Assembly (NCBI GenBank): GCA_028554645.1
Contig: JAQOOI010000064.1
Coordinates: 1,302,001 to 1,366,000, forward strand
DNA: 64,000 bases
Reading direction: 5' to 3'
Source of the DNA: Omphalotus guepiniiformis
Lineage: Eukaryota; Basidiomycota; Agaricomycetes; Agaricales; Omphalotaceae
A program made the translations under genes and the position numbers. Every line of letters starts with the position of its first letter. Position 1 is the first letter of the stretch. Below the pieces are notes generated by a model. It was not told the origin of the DNA, made no database searches, and saw only the letters and a list, made by a program, of their open reading frames with translations. This document shows positions 36,856 through 47,457 of the stretch, piece by piece.

Positions 36856-37850
36856 TCAATAATCATACGTCTGGGTGTCGAACGCGTTAGCTTCAGTACG
36901 CCGTCGTTCCTTTTGTCGAGCCTCCCACTTTTTTTCTTCTTCCTCTCTTTTCTGCTCGTCTTCTGCTCGCCTCCTCTCTTCCTCTCTTCGAATAGCAACA
37001 CCTTCTCGACCCGCAATACTAAGTACACCAGCAATTATTTCTGCTGTCCGCGTGCTTTCGTCGTTGGCAGGTATTGGGTACATTACGAGACGAGGGTCAA
37101 CATTCGAGTCAACGATGCCAATTGTGGGAACATTTTCGAGAGCGCATTCCCGAATAGCGTTCATGTTTGCTATGGGATTCAGAAGAATGACAAGGTCTGG
37201 TACGATTCGTTTTTCGCGCACTGTGTCATGGCCGTACATCTGCCACTTGTTTGTCAAAGTACCTGGTAACCATCGGTCTCCGACATGGTAACCTTGGTCC
37301 TGCAAACGTTCTGCGGCTTTTTGGACAACAGGTCGTAAATCGGGACGGGTCCCAATGAAGACCACCTGGCCGTCGGCGGCAGCAATAGCCCGGACGAGAC
37401 TGGCTGCTCTTCGAAGAAGAGGAAGCGTATGATCAAGGTCGATAATTGTGATACCAGCGCGAGTGCCATATGCGTAAGGCATGAAGTTGGGATCCATACG
37501 CGTCGCGGCATGACCGAACTGAGCACCTGAAGCAAGAAGTGCAGAAATTGTGGCGTTCTTGGCTGGGTTATGAAGTGAATCTCGCAGTCTCCAAGTATTC
37601 TCTTGAGTCTGCGTCGAACCATACTGGCTGAGACCGTCCACTTGAAGAAAGAGGTCAACTAAGAAGAAATAGAAAGAGGCGAGAAATACGTACTCAAGGT
37701 TCGAAGTTGTGCTCTGGTCTGCTGAAACTCTGTCCAGTCCTCCTGGGTGACAAGAGGATCTGCTAGCCTTGTTGAAACATATCGCGCCTGCTGTCTAATG
37801 AACTTTGAAGAACATCTGGTTGCAGCTGCCAGACACGGTCGGAAGTGCAT
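36856..37850 (-). CDS. MRP4: Mitochondrial small-subunit ribosomal protein uS2m
   Basis: Exons 37694-37850 and 36856-37640; 313 residues. The start MHFRPCLAAATRCSSKFIRQ gives a basic, amphipathic mitochondrial presequence; an upstream extension of the frame has only a TTG. The uS2 fold follows: LLASGAQFGHAATRMDPNFM, TRAGITIIDLDHTLPLL, GQVVFIGTRPDLR, GTLTNKW, VPDLVILLNP, ALENVPTIGIVDSNVDPRLV and YPIPANDES. A long Glu/Arg/Lys-rich helix forms the C-terminus. The intron can end at either of two AGs 18 nt apart in the same frame; I chose the 53-nt version because the other would be 35 nt. Its stop is 32 bp from the TRP2 stop on the opposite strand. Confidence 0.93.
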
Positions 37851-37997
37851 GGAGTAGAGGGTCCTTGTGGCTGTGCAAGCTTTCAAGTTGCTTACTTTAT
37901 ACTGATCGATTTTTTTTTCACTCTTCTTCTACCTGTTCCGCACCATCACCTCTCTCTCTCTCCCCCGTCTTTTCTCAACTTTTCTCCTCTCTAAAAA
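37851..37997. promoter_or_regulatory. 147-bp divergent promoter of MRP4 and SSB
   Basis: Contains a long pyrimidine tract (TCTCTCTCTCTCCCCC around 37951-37966) just upstream of the Hsp70 start. CT-rich leaders are typical of highly expressed fungal genes. Confidence 0.55.
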
Positions 37998-40301
37998 ATG
38001 GCCGAAGAACTCTACGAAGGAGCTATTGGTATCGATCTTGGAACCACCTATTCGTTCGTTTTTTCTCTCTTTTTTTACATCCATTACTGTTCGTTGACGA
38101 CGTCCTCAGCTGTGTCGGTGTCTGGCAAAACGACCGTGTGGAAATCATCGCCAATGACCGTTAGTCGAATTTTTAGACTTCAAATGGGCACTAAATACTC
38201 ATGTTGATTCATTTAGAGGGTAACCGAACGACACCGTCTTATGTCGCCTTTTCAGCTGAGGAGCGTCTCATTGGTGATGCCGCCAAAAACCAGGCTGCCA
38301 TGAACCCAAAAAACACTGTCTTTGATGCTAAGCGTCTCATCGGTCGCCGTTTTGAGTGGGTTACTTACTTCTATTTTTGTTTTTACCTCTCAATACTCAT
38401 TACATCTTCTTGCATCGTATAGTGACCCTGACGTTAAGAAGGTGAGATACCATACCTTGCTTCAATGCACTGTGCTCACATTTCACGCATCGTGACTTCA
38501 GGACATGACTCACTGGCCTTTTGAAGTTGTAGAAAAAGATGGATCACCATTGATCAAGGTTAACTACCTCGGGGAGGAGAAGACTTTCAGCCCTCAAGAA
38601 ATCTCGTCGATGGTTCTCACTAAGATGAAGGAAATTTCCGAGGCCAAGCTCGGAAAGACTGTGAAGAAGGCCGTTGTCACGTTAGTTTTTCTCGATTGAC
38701 TAGATGGCTGTATACTGAAGTGTTGTCACTGTCCCGGCGTACTTCAACGACTCTCAGCGTTTAGCCACAAAAGATGCCGGTGCTATTGCCGGTCTTGATG
38801 TTCTCCGTATCATCAACGAGCCTACTGCGGCTGCCATCGCTTACGGTCTTGACCGTCAGTCAAAATCTGAAAAGAATGTCCTCATTTTCGACTTGGGTGG
38901 AGGAACTTTCGATGTCTCCCTTCTCAATATCAGTGGTGGTGTATTTGCCGTCAAGGCTACTGCTGGTGACACTCACTTGGGTGGCGAGGACTTTGACAAC
39001 ACCCTTCTAGAGCACTTCAAGAATGAATTCAAGCGCAAGTCCAAACTCGATATCTCTGATGATGCCCGTGCCCTTAGGCGTTTAAGGAGTGCTTGCGAGC
39101 GTGCTAAGAGGACGCTCTCCAGTGTCACCCAGACCACCGTGGAGGTTGATTCTCTATATCAGGTATGTCATTGATCGAATGCCCGTAAACATCTATTCTA
39201 AATGTCTGCCTTAGGGTGAGGATTTCTCTGCCAACATCACTCGTGCCCGTTTCGAGGAGATCAATGCCGTAATGTTCAAGTCGACTCTCGAGCCCGTTGA
39301 GAAGGTCCTAAAGGATGCCAAGATGGCTCGTGAGAAGGTTGACGACATTGTGCTTGTTGGTGGATCCACCCGTATCCCCAAGATTCAGGCTCTCGTCTCT
39401 GAGTACTTTGGGGGCCGTCAACTGAACAAGTCCATCAACCCTGACGAGGCTGTCGCATACGGTGCCGCTGTCCAGGCTGCCGTTCTCACTGGCCAGACAT
39501 CCGACCAGACCAAAGATCTATTACTTCTTGATGTCGCTCCTCTTTCACTCGGTGTCGCCATGCAGGGTGACGTTTTCGGTGTCGTCGTACCGCGCAATAC
39601 TCCCATCCCCACCAACAAGTCTAGAACATTCACCACCGTCGAGGACAACCAGACCACTGTTACTTTCCCCGTGTGAATACAATTACCTCTTCTCTCTATG
39701 GAATCTATTATACTGACATTTGGGTGTGTTGTGTCTAGGTACGAGGGAGAGCGGACACAGTGTCGGGATAACCGTCTCCTTGGAGAGTTCGAGCTCAATG
39801 GTATTCCCCCCATGCCTCGTGGTCAAGCCGAGCTCGTCACTACATTCGAAGTTGACGCCAACGGTCTGTTAAAGGTCTCAGCACAAGACCGTGCATCCGG
39901 CCGTAAAGCCTCTATCAGTAAGAATACTGCGCTCTGTTGAAGGCAAAGTCTTATTCATGTTATATCGCACAGGCATTACCAACTCTGTTGGTCGTCTCTC
40001 ATCGGCTGAGATTGAGCAGATGATCAAGGATGCCGAACAATTCAAGATGGCTGACAAGGAGTTCTCTGCTCGCCACGAGGCCAAGTCTGACCTGGAAGCT
40101 TATATCCACCAGGTGGAGAGCACCATCACTTCGCCGGAGATTGGCATGAAGCTCAAGCGTGGGGCCAAGTCCCAGGTCGAGGCTGAGCTCGCTCGTGCTC
40201 TTGAAAAGTTGGAGATTGAGGACTCGACGGCAGATGAGTTGAAGAAAGCTCAACTGGGTATCAAGCGCGCATTGCAAAAAGCCACTGCTGGCATGCGGTA
40301 A
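37998..40301 (+). CDS. SSB1: Ribosome-associated Hsp70 of the SSB class
   Basis: Exons 37998-38053, 38110-38159, 38217-38355, 38423-38441, 38502-38680, 38721-39162, 39215-39672, 39739-39917, 39973-40301. Hsp70 signatures are all present: [45 protein letters not shown]. It is SSB rather than SSA because it opens [11 protein letters not shown], lacks a terminal EEVD and ends [20 protein letters not shown] ... KATAGMR. SSB chaperones bind nascent chains at the ribosome with the RAC complex. Exon 4 is 19 nt. Intron 5 (38681-38720) is odd: GT-AG splicing gives 616 residues with VVT duplicated in the conserved [12 protein letters not shown]. Exact removal between two GTTGTCAC copies would give 613, the length of yeast Ssb1, but with non-AG ends. 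Confidence 0.95.
38673..38729 (+). repeat. 8-bp direct repeats GTTGTCAC flanking SSB intron 5
   Basis: Copies at 38673-38680 and 38722-38729, 49 bp apart, one at the end of exon 5 and one at the start of exon 6. The repeat resembles a target-site duplication around a small insertion. Confidence 0.6.
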
Positions 40302-40478
40302 ATACGACTTGCTTTGTACGAGGATGAGGGGTGTAAGAACAGTTGATATTGTTACTGTACTCCGCCATGAGATTTTGCTTGCTTTCATATATGTGTCTTA
40401 AGCATACAAAAGCTCTACATTCCAAGCTTGTAAGGAATACATATAGACAGAGTAACGAGGGCAAGTGTGATGTCAATG

Positions 40479-41829
40479 TCATAGAACTGCTTTGCTAACG
40501 CGAAGCGCAACCTCAAGAATCCAAAGCTCTTCGTCTGCACCGTCACACAGAGCTTTATCTGCCTCTGCAAAAACTAGCGCACAACGAGATTTCTGCCGTG
40601 CATTCAGAGTCGGATGGAGGATGATGATATCGTGAGCCTGGCCAAGTTAGTCTTCAATATCAATACAAGGTGTATGATGAAAGCCTCACCTGTGATAGTA
40701 TCTGAGAGGCAGAATACCCCTCCCGTATTATACCCCTGACTTTGTTGCGAATGGTATCAAACCCGCGTTTGTCAATGCTCATGCCTCCTGTAATTTCTAT
40801 TCCTAATGTCTGCACAAAATCGTTCATCACAGCATCCGGAACTACCCCTGCTATTTCTTGAATGTCCGACGCCGTTATTGGGGTGGGAGGTTGAGAGGAG
40901 GAGGAGAGGCGGTGAGCAGATTGGAGGTATGTTATAGCGCGCCGTAGGTCACCAGAGGAGGCACTGATCAATGTGTCAACTACTGATGTGTCGATGTCGA
41001 TGTGCTCCTCCGACGCAATATGAGATATTCGGCTGGAGGATGAGCCCCGGTCGAGTGGTGTGAATCGAAATTTTGAGCACCGAGATGCCAGTGGTTCTAT
41101 GATTCTGCAAGTATTCTTAGACTCCAAATTGAGATAAGATAGAAGCGCTGCACCTTGTCACGTAGTTGCATACCAGGCAGAAGCGTGTTATTCGAGCATA
41201 GGTTTCCATTATTCGACGTAGTGCGCCTTGAGCGTCTTGTGTCATAGAATCTGCCTCATCAAGAATAATAATCTTGTACGGAGGACACGGATACTGTTTC
41301 CCGTCCGATGATACAGTCTGAGCACGAGGAGTTTGCCTCGCAAAATTCTTGATTTTGTCGCGTACAACCGATATGCCACGCTCATCCGAGGCATTCAGCT
41401 CTAATACACGATTTCGGAAGTTATCTGGACTACAGAGAGCGATTCAGAGCAAGTAATGGCCGTTGTGTTTCGTTAGCGTACCCAAACAGTTGCCGAGCCA
41501 GAGCAAGAATCGTTGACGTCTTTCCTGTCCCTGGGGGTCCGTAGAATAACATGTGTGGTAGCTGTTGCGTGAAATTAGAATCAAAGATGATATTGACGCG
41601 TCCCCTCTCACATTTGTTGACGAGAGGGTCTTCTGAAGCACGGCGACCGTGTGGTCCTGAGCGGAGACATCATCGATAGTTTTCGGGCGACTGCAGTAGA
41701 ATGAACAGATGAAATCGAGCTCCAAGTATGAGTGACTTACTATTTCTCTACCCATGGCTGCAGGGCAGGGTCTACGAGATGTTTTGCAGCAGATTTGCTG
41801 GTCTGTGGTTGAGGTTTGAAGAAGGACAT
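40479..41829 (-). CDS. RFC2: Replication factor C subunit 2 (clamp loader)
   Basis: Exons 41741-41829, 41612-41690, 41482-41561, 41154-41429, 40690-41104, 40479-40637; 365 residues. The order of motifs is that of yeast Rfc2: [20 protein letters not shown], Walker [14 protein letters not shown] (about 62-73), [20 protein letters not shown], Walker [31 protein letters not shown] with the arginine-finger [17 protein letters not shown], and a C-terminal collar helix. RFC opens PCNA and loads it on primer-template DNA. The gene is divergent from the CAF-1 large-subunit gene with 85 bp between starts. An MluI-type box (GACGCGTC, 41595-41602) lies within intron 2. Confidence 0.96.
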
Positions 41830-41914
41830 TTTTTGTCATTCTCCGTCACGATCGCGTGACAACTTCAGCGCGTCCGTGCTTTCTCACGCAAACACGGGTG
41901 TGCTAGCTCCCTCC
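41830..41914. promoter_or_regulatory. 85-bp bidirectional promoter between RFC2 and the CAF-1 large subunit
   Basis: Contains an inverted repeat GTCACG-ATCG-CGTGAC near 41846-41861 and a GCGCGTC string shortly after. Both flanking genes act with PCNA in S phase, so a shared cell-cycle element is plausible; the factor is unknown. Confidence 0.55.
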
Positions 41915-44713
41915 ATGTCCAAAGGCCCATTGACTGCCATGTCAAATTCCCAAGTAAACAAAGGTGTGCTCTCTCGCTTCATGGCTGATCATTTGTGGCT
42001 CAATAGACTCTCATTTACCTGTGGTGGTCCAGGTAGGCGCTCTTGCTGGGACGCGTTCGCTACCTGGGTTCTCAGTTCGCGTTTATTTCTGCAGATCCAC
42101 AGGGAAAATCAAGCTTAGCGGAGATAAAAAACGGGAAAGTTATATTCAAACAGAAACCTCATTCGTTTGAGAAGCATTCGGAAACTTTACAAGGTGCGTC
42201 GACCGCGTCTTTCGTATCTAAACTCTCTCATAACTCTTGCGGTTCATCAGAACTTGTAAAGTTCCGTGAGGTAGTGCAAACACGCGTCGAATCCGGGCAA
42301 TCTCCACTTACTGCCATTGATGATGAGCACAAGCCGCTCATTGCGAAGTTGGTACACGAGAGGTACGAGCTCGTATATTCTTCGGCGTATCATTCGACTG
42401 ATAAATTCCGTCGTATCTCAGTGACAAGACTCTGGTTGCCCTAACCAAACATGTACACTCTCTCTTACTTCCTACCCACGACGATGAAGATAGCGACGAT
42501 GCAGATGCAGCATCCAAGGACTCAGATACTGTGCCCGTTAGTGTAATAGAAGGCGCAATACTGGAAGTGGCAGATCGGAATAACTACGGGCTCAATGGGG
42601 ATTCAGGCTCAAAGCCTCCTGCTGTAGTATGTGTGTGGCGTTGGGAAGTCAAAGAGCCGTATCGTTCTTGGCTTCCCAAGAATGCACAGGATAAGGTAGC
42701 CAACAGGCTTGCCGAGCGAATTAGGGTGCGTTAGTATTCAAGTTACTCTCATCCTCATGGATCAAGCATTGAAACTGGTGCAGGCCAAGGATGAATTGGC
42801 CTCAATATTTGCCTCTTTACCCGAGGCTGAGCGAGAATCGATTCTTCATATTAAATCTAATGGCAAGAGCTCCGCTAAAGATGACAAAATGAAAGCTGGG
42901 CCATCAACTGGCCATTCCGACGTCAAGACCGAAGTTTTCCAAGATTCTCCGAAGCCTAAGGCAGGTGGAGAGGAAAATGAAACTGCAAGTGTCTTTCAGT
43001 TCAGCCGGGCTATGTATCTGCTAATGATGCCTCCGTTACATAGCCAGAGAAAGGCAAGTCTAAAGCTGGCCGCCCAAAGAAAGATACAGAGAAGATGGCA
43101 AAGGTACGCTCGCCAATGCTCTCGTTTCATGCTACAAAGCGAACCTCTCATTCTCTTAGGCCAAGAAGGAGAAGGACGCGCAAAAGACGTTGATGACTCA
43201 CTTCTTCACCAAACCCAAGGCCGGCTTGAAAACATCGACGAGTAAAGAAGGGAAGTCTACGGTAGCCGGCCCCTCAACTGTTCGATCCGATTTTGAGAAG
43301 ACATTCAAGCCGTTTGTCTTGAAGAAGGACGCTCAACTCGCACCTATTAATGCTTTCTTGGATATGAAATCCAAGTCTGCCCGCGGTCGCTTGGCCAGCG
43401 GGTCAAAGAACGATGTCATTGTCATCGAGGACGAAGGCAACGCGCCACGACAATCCGAGCCGTCCTATCAAGCAAATGTAAACCAGTTGAGCGCGCAAGG
43501 TAAATTGTGTTCTCAGCTGTCTCTTTTCTAGTACTAAATTTGTTGTAGAGCGTATGGTTGAAATTTTGGCTTCGTTGCCGTCCCCCATCGCGGGGACCTC
43601 TCGACGTCCACCGCGATCGTCTATGAAACTCAAGACTCATTACCCTATTTCTGTACGGGGCCTCTTCAAACAACTCTCGGAAGCTGAAGTCGTCGGTGAC
43701 ACCGCCCTTGTGCGCTCCCTCCATGCCGACCTTGCAAACCGTACTCTACTGCCGGCGAAGCTGTTCATCTTCACGGAAGATGCTCGGCCAGGATATTATG
43801 GCACGTGGACAAGAAGCTCGCGCGCCGTTGGAGCAAGAACACCATTCGCCAAAGACGTTTTAGAGATCGACTATGGGTATGACAGCGGGGAGGAATGGGA
43901 AGAGGATGCGACTGGGGATGCTGACGATGTAATGGATGCCGACGATGATGACGGAGAGACAGAAGACCATGATTCGGACATGGATGACTGGCTAGTTGAT
44001 GACGATGAAGTCGAGGAGGTCCCGACTGACGAAAGATCTGCCTCACCGCCTTTGATCAGTCTTCTGCCTCCGGTACCCAAGCGCAAAGCCGAACACGCCG
44101 AGAAGAGCTTGTCCAAAAAGAGGAAAGTGGTCGTCCCTCTAGTGCCCTACGCAAGGGGTCCTTACTGGGAGGACAGGATTGGGTGTTGCAGCGACGGCGT
44201 GTTCAATCCCTACAAAATCCGACTCTTGAATGGTATGTATCTTATGCATTCGAGGTTTGTGCGCGCCGCTGATTCTTTCTAGATACACCTTTTGCTATCG
44301 ATCCTTTCACATTTGTCTCGACAATCGAGGAGAAGCGGCCAGTGAAAAAATCTGGTCCAGCATTTGTGGTACCTGTTGTGCCCGGTCACCTCAATTTGTC
44401 GGGTCCAAAGCTTTCGAACACGAATACGCCATTACCGCCGGCCTCAGCTATTCCCAAGAAAGCGACTGCTGCACCGAAGACGACTTTCCCGGAAAACCAC
44501 TTGCCTACATTGCTAGCAAAGGTTAATACACTGCAAGCTGCTAACTTGACAGTGCTCGTAGAGGCTGTCTTTCAAGAACTTCGAGATTCTAAAGTAAAGA
44601 AGAACGCTATAGAGGCGAAAATCAAAGAAGTTGGAGAGAAATGCAAGGAACGGAAGTTTTGGGTTATCAAGGAGAGTACTTCGACAGCACTTCCCAACGG
44701 TACAATTTCGTGA
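41915..44713 (+). CDS. CAC1: Chromatin assembly factor 1 large subunit (CAF-1 p150/Cac1 family)
   Basis: Exons 41915-41963, 42095-42362, 42422-42725, 42784-42990, 43044-43103, 43160-43499, 43549-44232, 44283-44713; 780 residues. A basic KGKSKAGRPKKDTEKMAKAK region (about 277-300) leads into a PCNA-binding PIP-like motif KTLMTHFFTKPK (about 305-316), where Lys replaces the usual Gln, as in vertebrate CAF-1 PIP1. The Cac1 core follows: SMKLKTHYPISVRGLFKQL, LFIFTEDARPGYYGTWTRSS, then the histone-binding acidic stretch IDYGYDSGEEWEED with DDDD runs. Next come RGPYWEDRIGCCSDGVFNPY and a C-terminal winged-helix-like region (NHLPTLLAKVNTLQAANLTV). CAF-1 deposits H3-H4 behind forks. Intron 1 (131 nt) is long for this window. 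Confidence 0.92.
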
Positions 44714-45020
44714 CGTGTCAGGCGTCAAACGAGGCTAGCCCTCATACTTGATACACTAGTTCATGTTTTGGACCCTTCACTGTATATATATCTAATTATA
44801 TTTATATTTCCGGATGTTTCTGTACTTCAGTCGAGCAGATGCGCGCCGGAATGCAACTGGTAATTGCATTGTCGAAATGATTTGTTGTACAAGAGATGAT
44901 AAGATTTGAAGAAGCTTTATATGTTACTGAGTGGATACATCCAGAAGAGAATAAGAACAGGAGCAGGACGGAACAGATATTGACGATATCGAAACTTCGG
45001 AAATGAGGTTGCCACAAACC
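44714..45020. other. Intergenic, convergent 3' ends of CAC1 and SPC24
   Basis: 307 bp, AT-rich (TATATATATCTAATTATATTTATATTT near 44780, likely 3' UTR). No gene seen. Confidence 0.4.
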
Positions 45021-45829
45021 TCATGATGCCGCCAGTTTCCACAACTGCTGCGTACAAGCAAGACTAGATTTGGTGTCTGCAGGGTCGAATAGATGTATAT
45101 CGCCAGACCGAGAACCTTGCACTCCTGTCATTTAAGCGAACGATTGATAGCTAAGGAAGTGCTCACGTATCAGGACTTTGGCTACCTTGTTGTTCTTATC
45201 AAATGTCGGTTCAAAACCGATGCCTTTATAAATTTTGAGGCGTATACTGTAAGGGAGAGTCAATCAGAGAGCTCGCAAGGCAGCAATCATCTACGCACGG
45301 TGTGCCATCCAACTCCTTTTCATGCTCGGTTGCCGGATCATATTGTTCCAAGTTCTGGGTCTCCTCCTTCAACGCTGCCAGTTCCGTCTCTTGGCTTGCA
45401 AGGAGAGCTTCCGCGTCACTGATTGACTTGGCCAGCGCTAATCGAGAGCTATCAAGCTCGTTGAGAGCAGCAGTATGCGCTTGTGCAGACGGTACTGATT
45501 TTGGTCGTACCAACGTTCCACGGGCAGCTTCTAAAGCCTTCGACAAAGCTAATGAACAGTCAGTAATTTTACTGCTTGATTTTCTACTAGGGCGGTCAAC
45601 AGACCTTTCAAATTCGCGTGTGCTTCATCCAGTTCCTTCTTCCGCCTATCTTCTGAAGCCGCGAACCTCTCTTCTGCTGCAACGATGGTAAGAAAATCCT
45701 CTTCTGGATCAATCATCGTAGTCATGTCTTGTATAGCCTTTCTGACGAGGTTATTCAGCAAGTACTACATAGAATCAAGCAAATACTAAAACAGGGCGCT
45801 CACATTGCTTCCTCAACTTCGATTGACAT
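45021..45829 (-). CDS. SPC24: Kinetochore protein SPC24
   Basis: Exons 45804-45829, 45605-45741, 45299-45548, 45167-45246, 45021-45115; 195 residues, the usual length. It starts MSIEVEEAIKAIQDMTTMID, followed by PEEDFLTIVAAEERFAASED and a coiled coil (LSKALEAARGTLVRP, LALAKSISDAEALLASQETE, LAALKEETQNLEQYDP). The C-terminal globular head reads GTPIRLKIYKGIGFEPTFDK, KVAKVLIRSRSGDIHLFDP, the signature of Spc24. It dimerises with Spc25 in the Ndc80 complex and anchors it to the inner kinetochore. NDC80 itself is 6.6 kb away on the same strand. Exon 1 is 26 nt. Confidence 0.92.
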
Positions 45830-46022
45830 TGTGTACACAGGTGGAAACGAGCCGTGACAGAGTCCGTGACTGACGCGTCTTTTCGCGTCTTGTTATCACG
45901 TGGTCTGTGACACTGGTGACTGAATTCTGGCCTCGATGTAAGTTACCATGTAGTTGAATAAACGCAACTGCAATTGCTATGTAAACCATCTAGCATAGTA
46001 CGTATAGATCTACGGTGCTTAT

Positions 46023-47152
46023 TCAAAACAAAACAACTTGAATTTTACCTAGTTTAATCGCCGTCAGCACTTGTGGACCACCCAGCACTGTCCTGAACAC
46101 TTCATCCCGGGTTTCAGGAATATCTAGTAAATTTCGCTTTTTAGAGTCGCGGAACGTGACATCCAGCACTATATGCGATAACGCAGATATCGTCAATGCG
46201 TCTGAATTAGAATTGGAATTTTAGTTTGTTACAAGAAGTTTTGCATTGTCAGACGCTTACCGGTCTCACATAACAACTTCCCTATCCTTCCGGGTGTCCC
46301 GACGGCTGCTCCAACTTTGGTGCGCTTGAGATAAGATACATGCTCGGAGAGCTTAAAATGCTTAGCAAACAGCTTTGCAACTTCACCACCTTTCTCTCCG
46401 CGCAGCCGCCTATCTTTCAGTATTCGGGTGACATCTGCAACTCGAAGAGCTGCCCCGGTAACAAAAAGCAGGGTTGGAGACCCAGTAGCTTTGGATTTCT
46501 GTGAGAGTCGTGTATGAAGACTTGGAACAGCTGAAACGCAATGCAGAGATTAACATCGAAGATGTTGAGAGAATCAGACGCGAACCTTTCGTGATGAAAT
46601 CAACTAGGTGGTCCAAAGTACGTGGCCCAGTCCAAGCAGTCGTATCCGCAATCGCTGACTCTGTAAATACATTAGGCATGTTACCTATTCCAGAGTAATG
46701 AATGTGTACCAACCTGGTATCTGCATATCCTGCAGTTCTATAGCAGACATTTGTGTGAAAACCTTGGCCTGAAAAGACGACAGATACTCGACTAGTTCAT
46801 GTGGAGGTCTTTCTGTTATAGACCGGGGTTCTTGGGTATCTGCAGATTCGATTAGCTTTCGTCTCTGATACATCTCTCAGTTAGACTGAGGTAGTAACAC
46901 AGTGGCAGCAGAGAAACATACCTTAGCTTTGCGCTCCTTTGCCTTTTCCCTCCTCTTTCTCTTTTTCTCCTTCCCCTCTGCTCCAGGAGATTTGGTATTG
47001 CTACCGGCGCCGGGACTGCCACTGTCTGCAAGAATATCGGAATGCGCCGATGAACCATCAACATCGTCCAAGTCCTCGAGCTCATCGCCGGAAAGAACGA
47101 CATAATCATCGAGAGCGTAATTATCCAAATCGTCACCGCCAACTTGATTCAT
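46023..47152 (-). CDS. CMS1: CMS1-like small-subunit (SSU) biogenesis protein
   Basis: Exons 46922-47152, 46714-46864, 46586-46660, 46261-46530, 46023-46201; 301 residues. The N-terminal third is acidic (LDDYVVLSGDELEDLDDVDG) with a Lys/Arg-rich patch (KEKKRKRREKAKERKAK). The conserved CMS1 part has ELVEYLSSFQAKVF, LLFVTGAALRVADVTRIL, GGEVAKLFAKHFKLSEHVSY, RTKVGAAVGTPGRIGKLL and LSHIVLDVTFRDSKKRNLLD. The VGTPGRI motif recalls a degenerate DEAD-box helicase half, but ATP-binding Walker A residues are missing, as in the family. CMS1/CMSS1 proteins are nucleolar and linked to 90S pre-ribosomes. Confidence 0.9.
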
Positions 47153-47457
47153 TTCTGCTCCTTGGTCTGAAAGTATGAAGAGCTTGAGCTTGAGAAACTT
47201 TTCAGATTACCTAAGTTTGGCGGGTCTCTGACTAATATATGATATTCTCAGCTTGGATTGGCCCCCCACGCTACCCCACGATGTCCTATGGACTCTCATT
47301 TGGCCTGCTAAAGGAAGCTCACTTTTGGATTGCAAGCTGTTCAATATTTTGCCTGTACTTATTCTTCAAGTTCTTTCCCAGTTTTCACACCCTTAGTGAC
47401 CCTCGTATGTGCGCTTGAAGGGGCTTCTATTCATTTCTCTGATATACGCGTCTATGT
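47153..47457. promoter_or_regulatory. Divergent upstream region of CMS1 and the ERI1-like gene
   Basis: 305 bp between opposite start codons. It contains an out-of-frame ATG at 47454 four bases before the chosen ERI1-like start. Confidence 0.4.

Noticed and set aside
37851..37886. Upstream extension of MRP4 with a TTG start
   Set aside because: The internal ATG at 37850 gives a proper mitochondrial presequence; TTG starts are unlikely in fungi.
43771..44046. His-rich minus-strand frame over CAC1
   Set aside because: Antisense shadow of the acidic Asp/Glu stretch of CAF-1.
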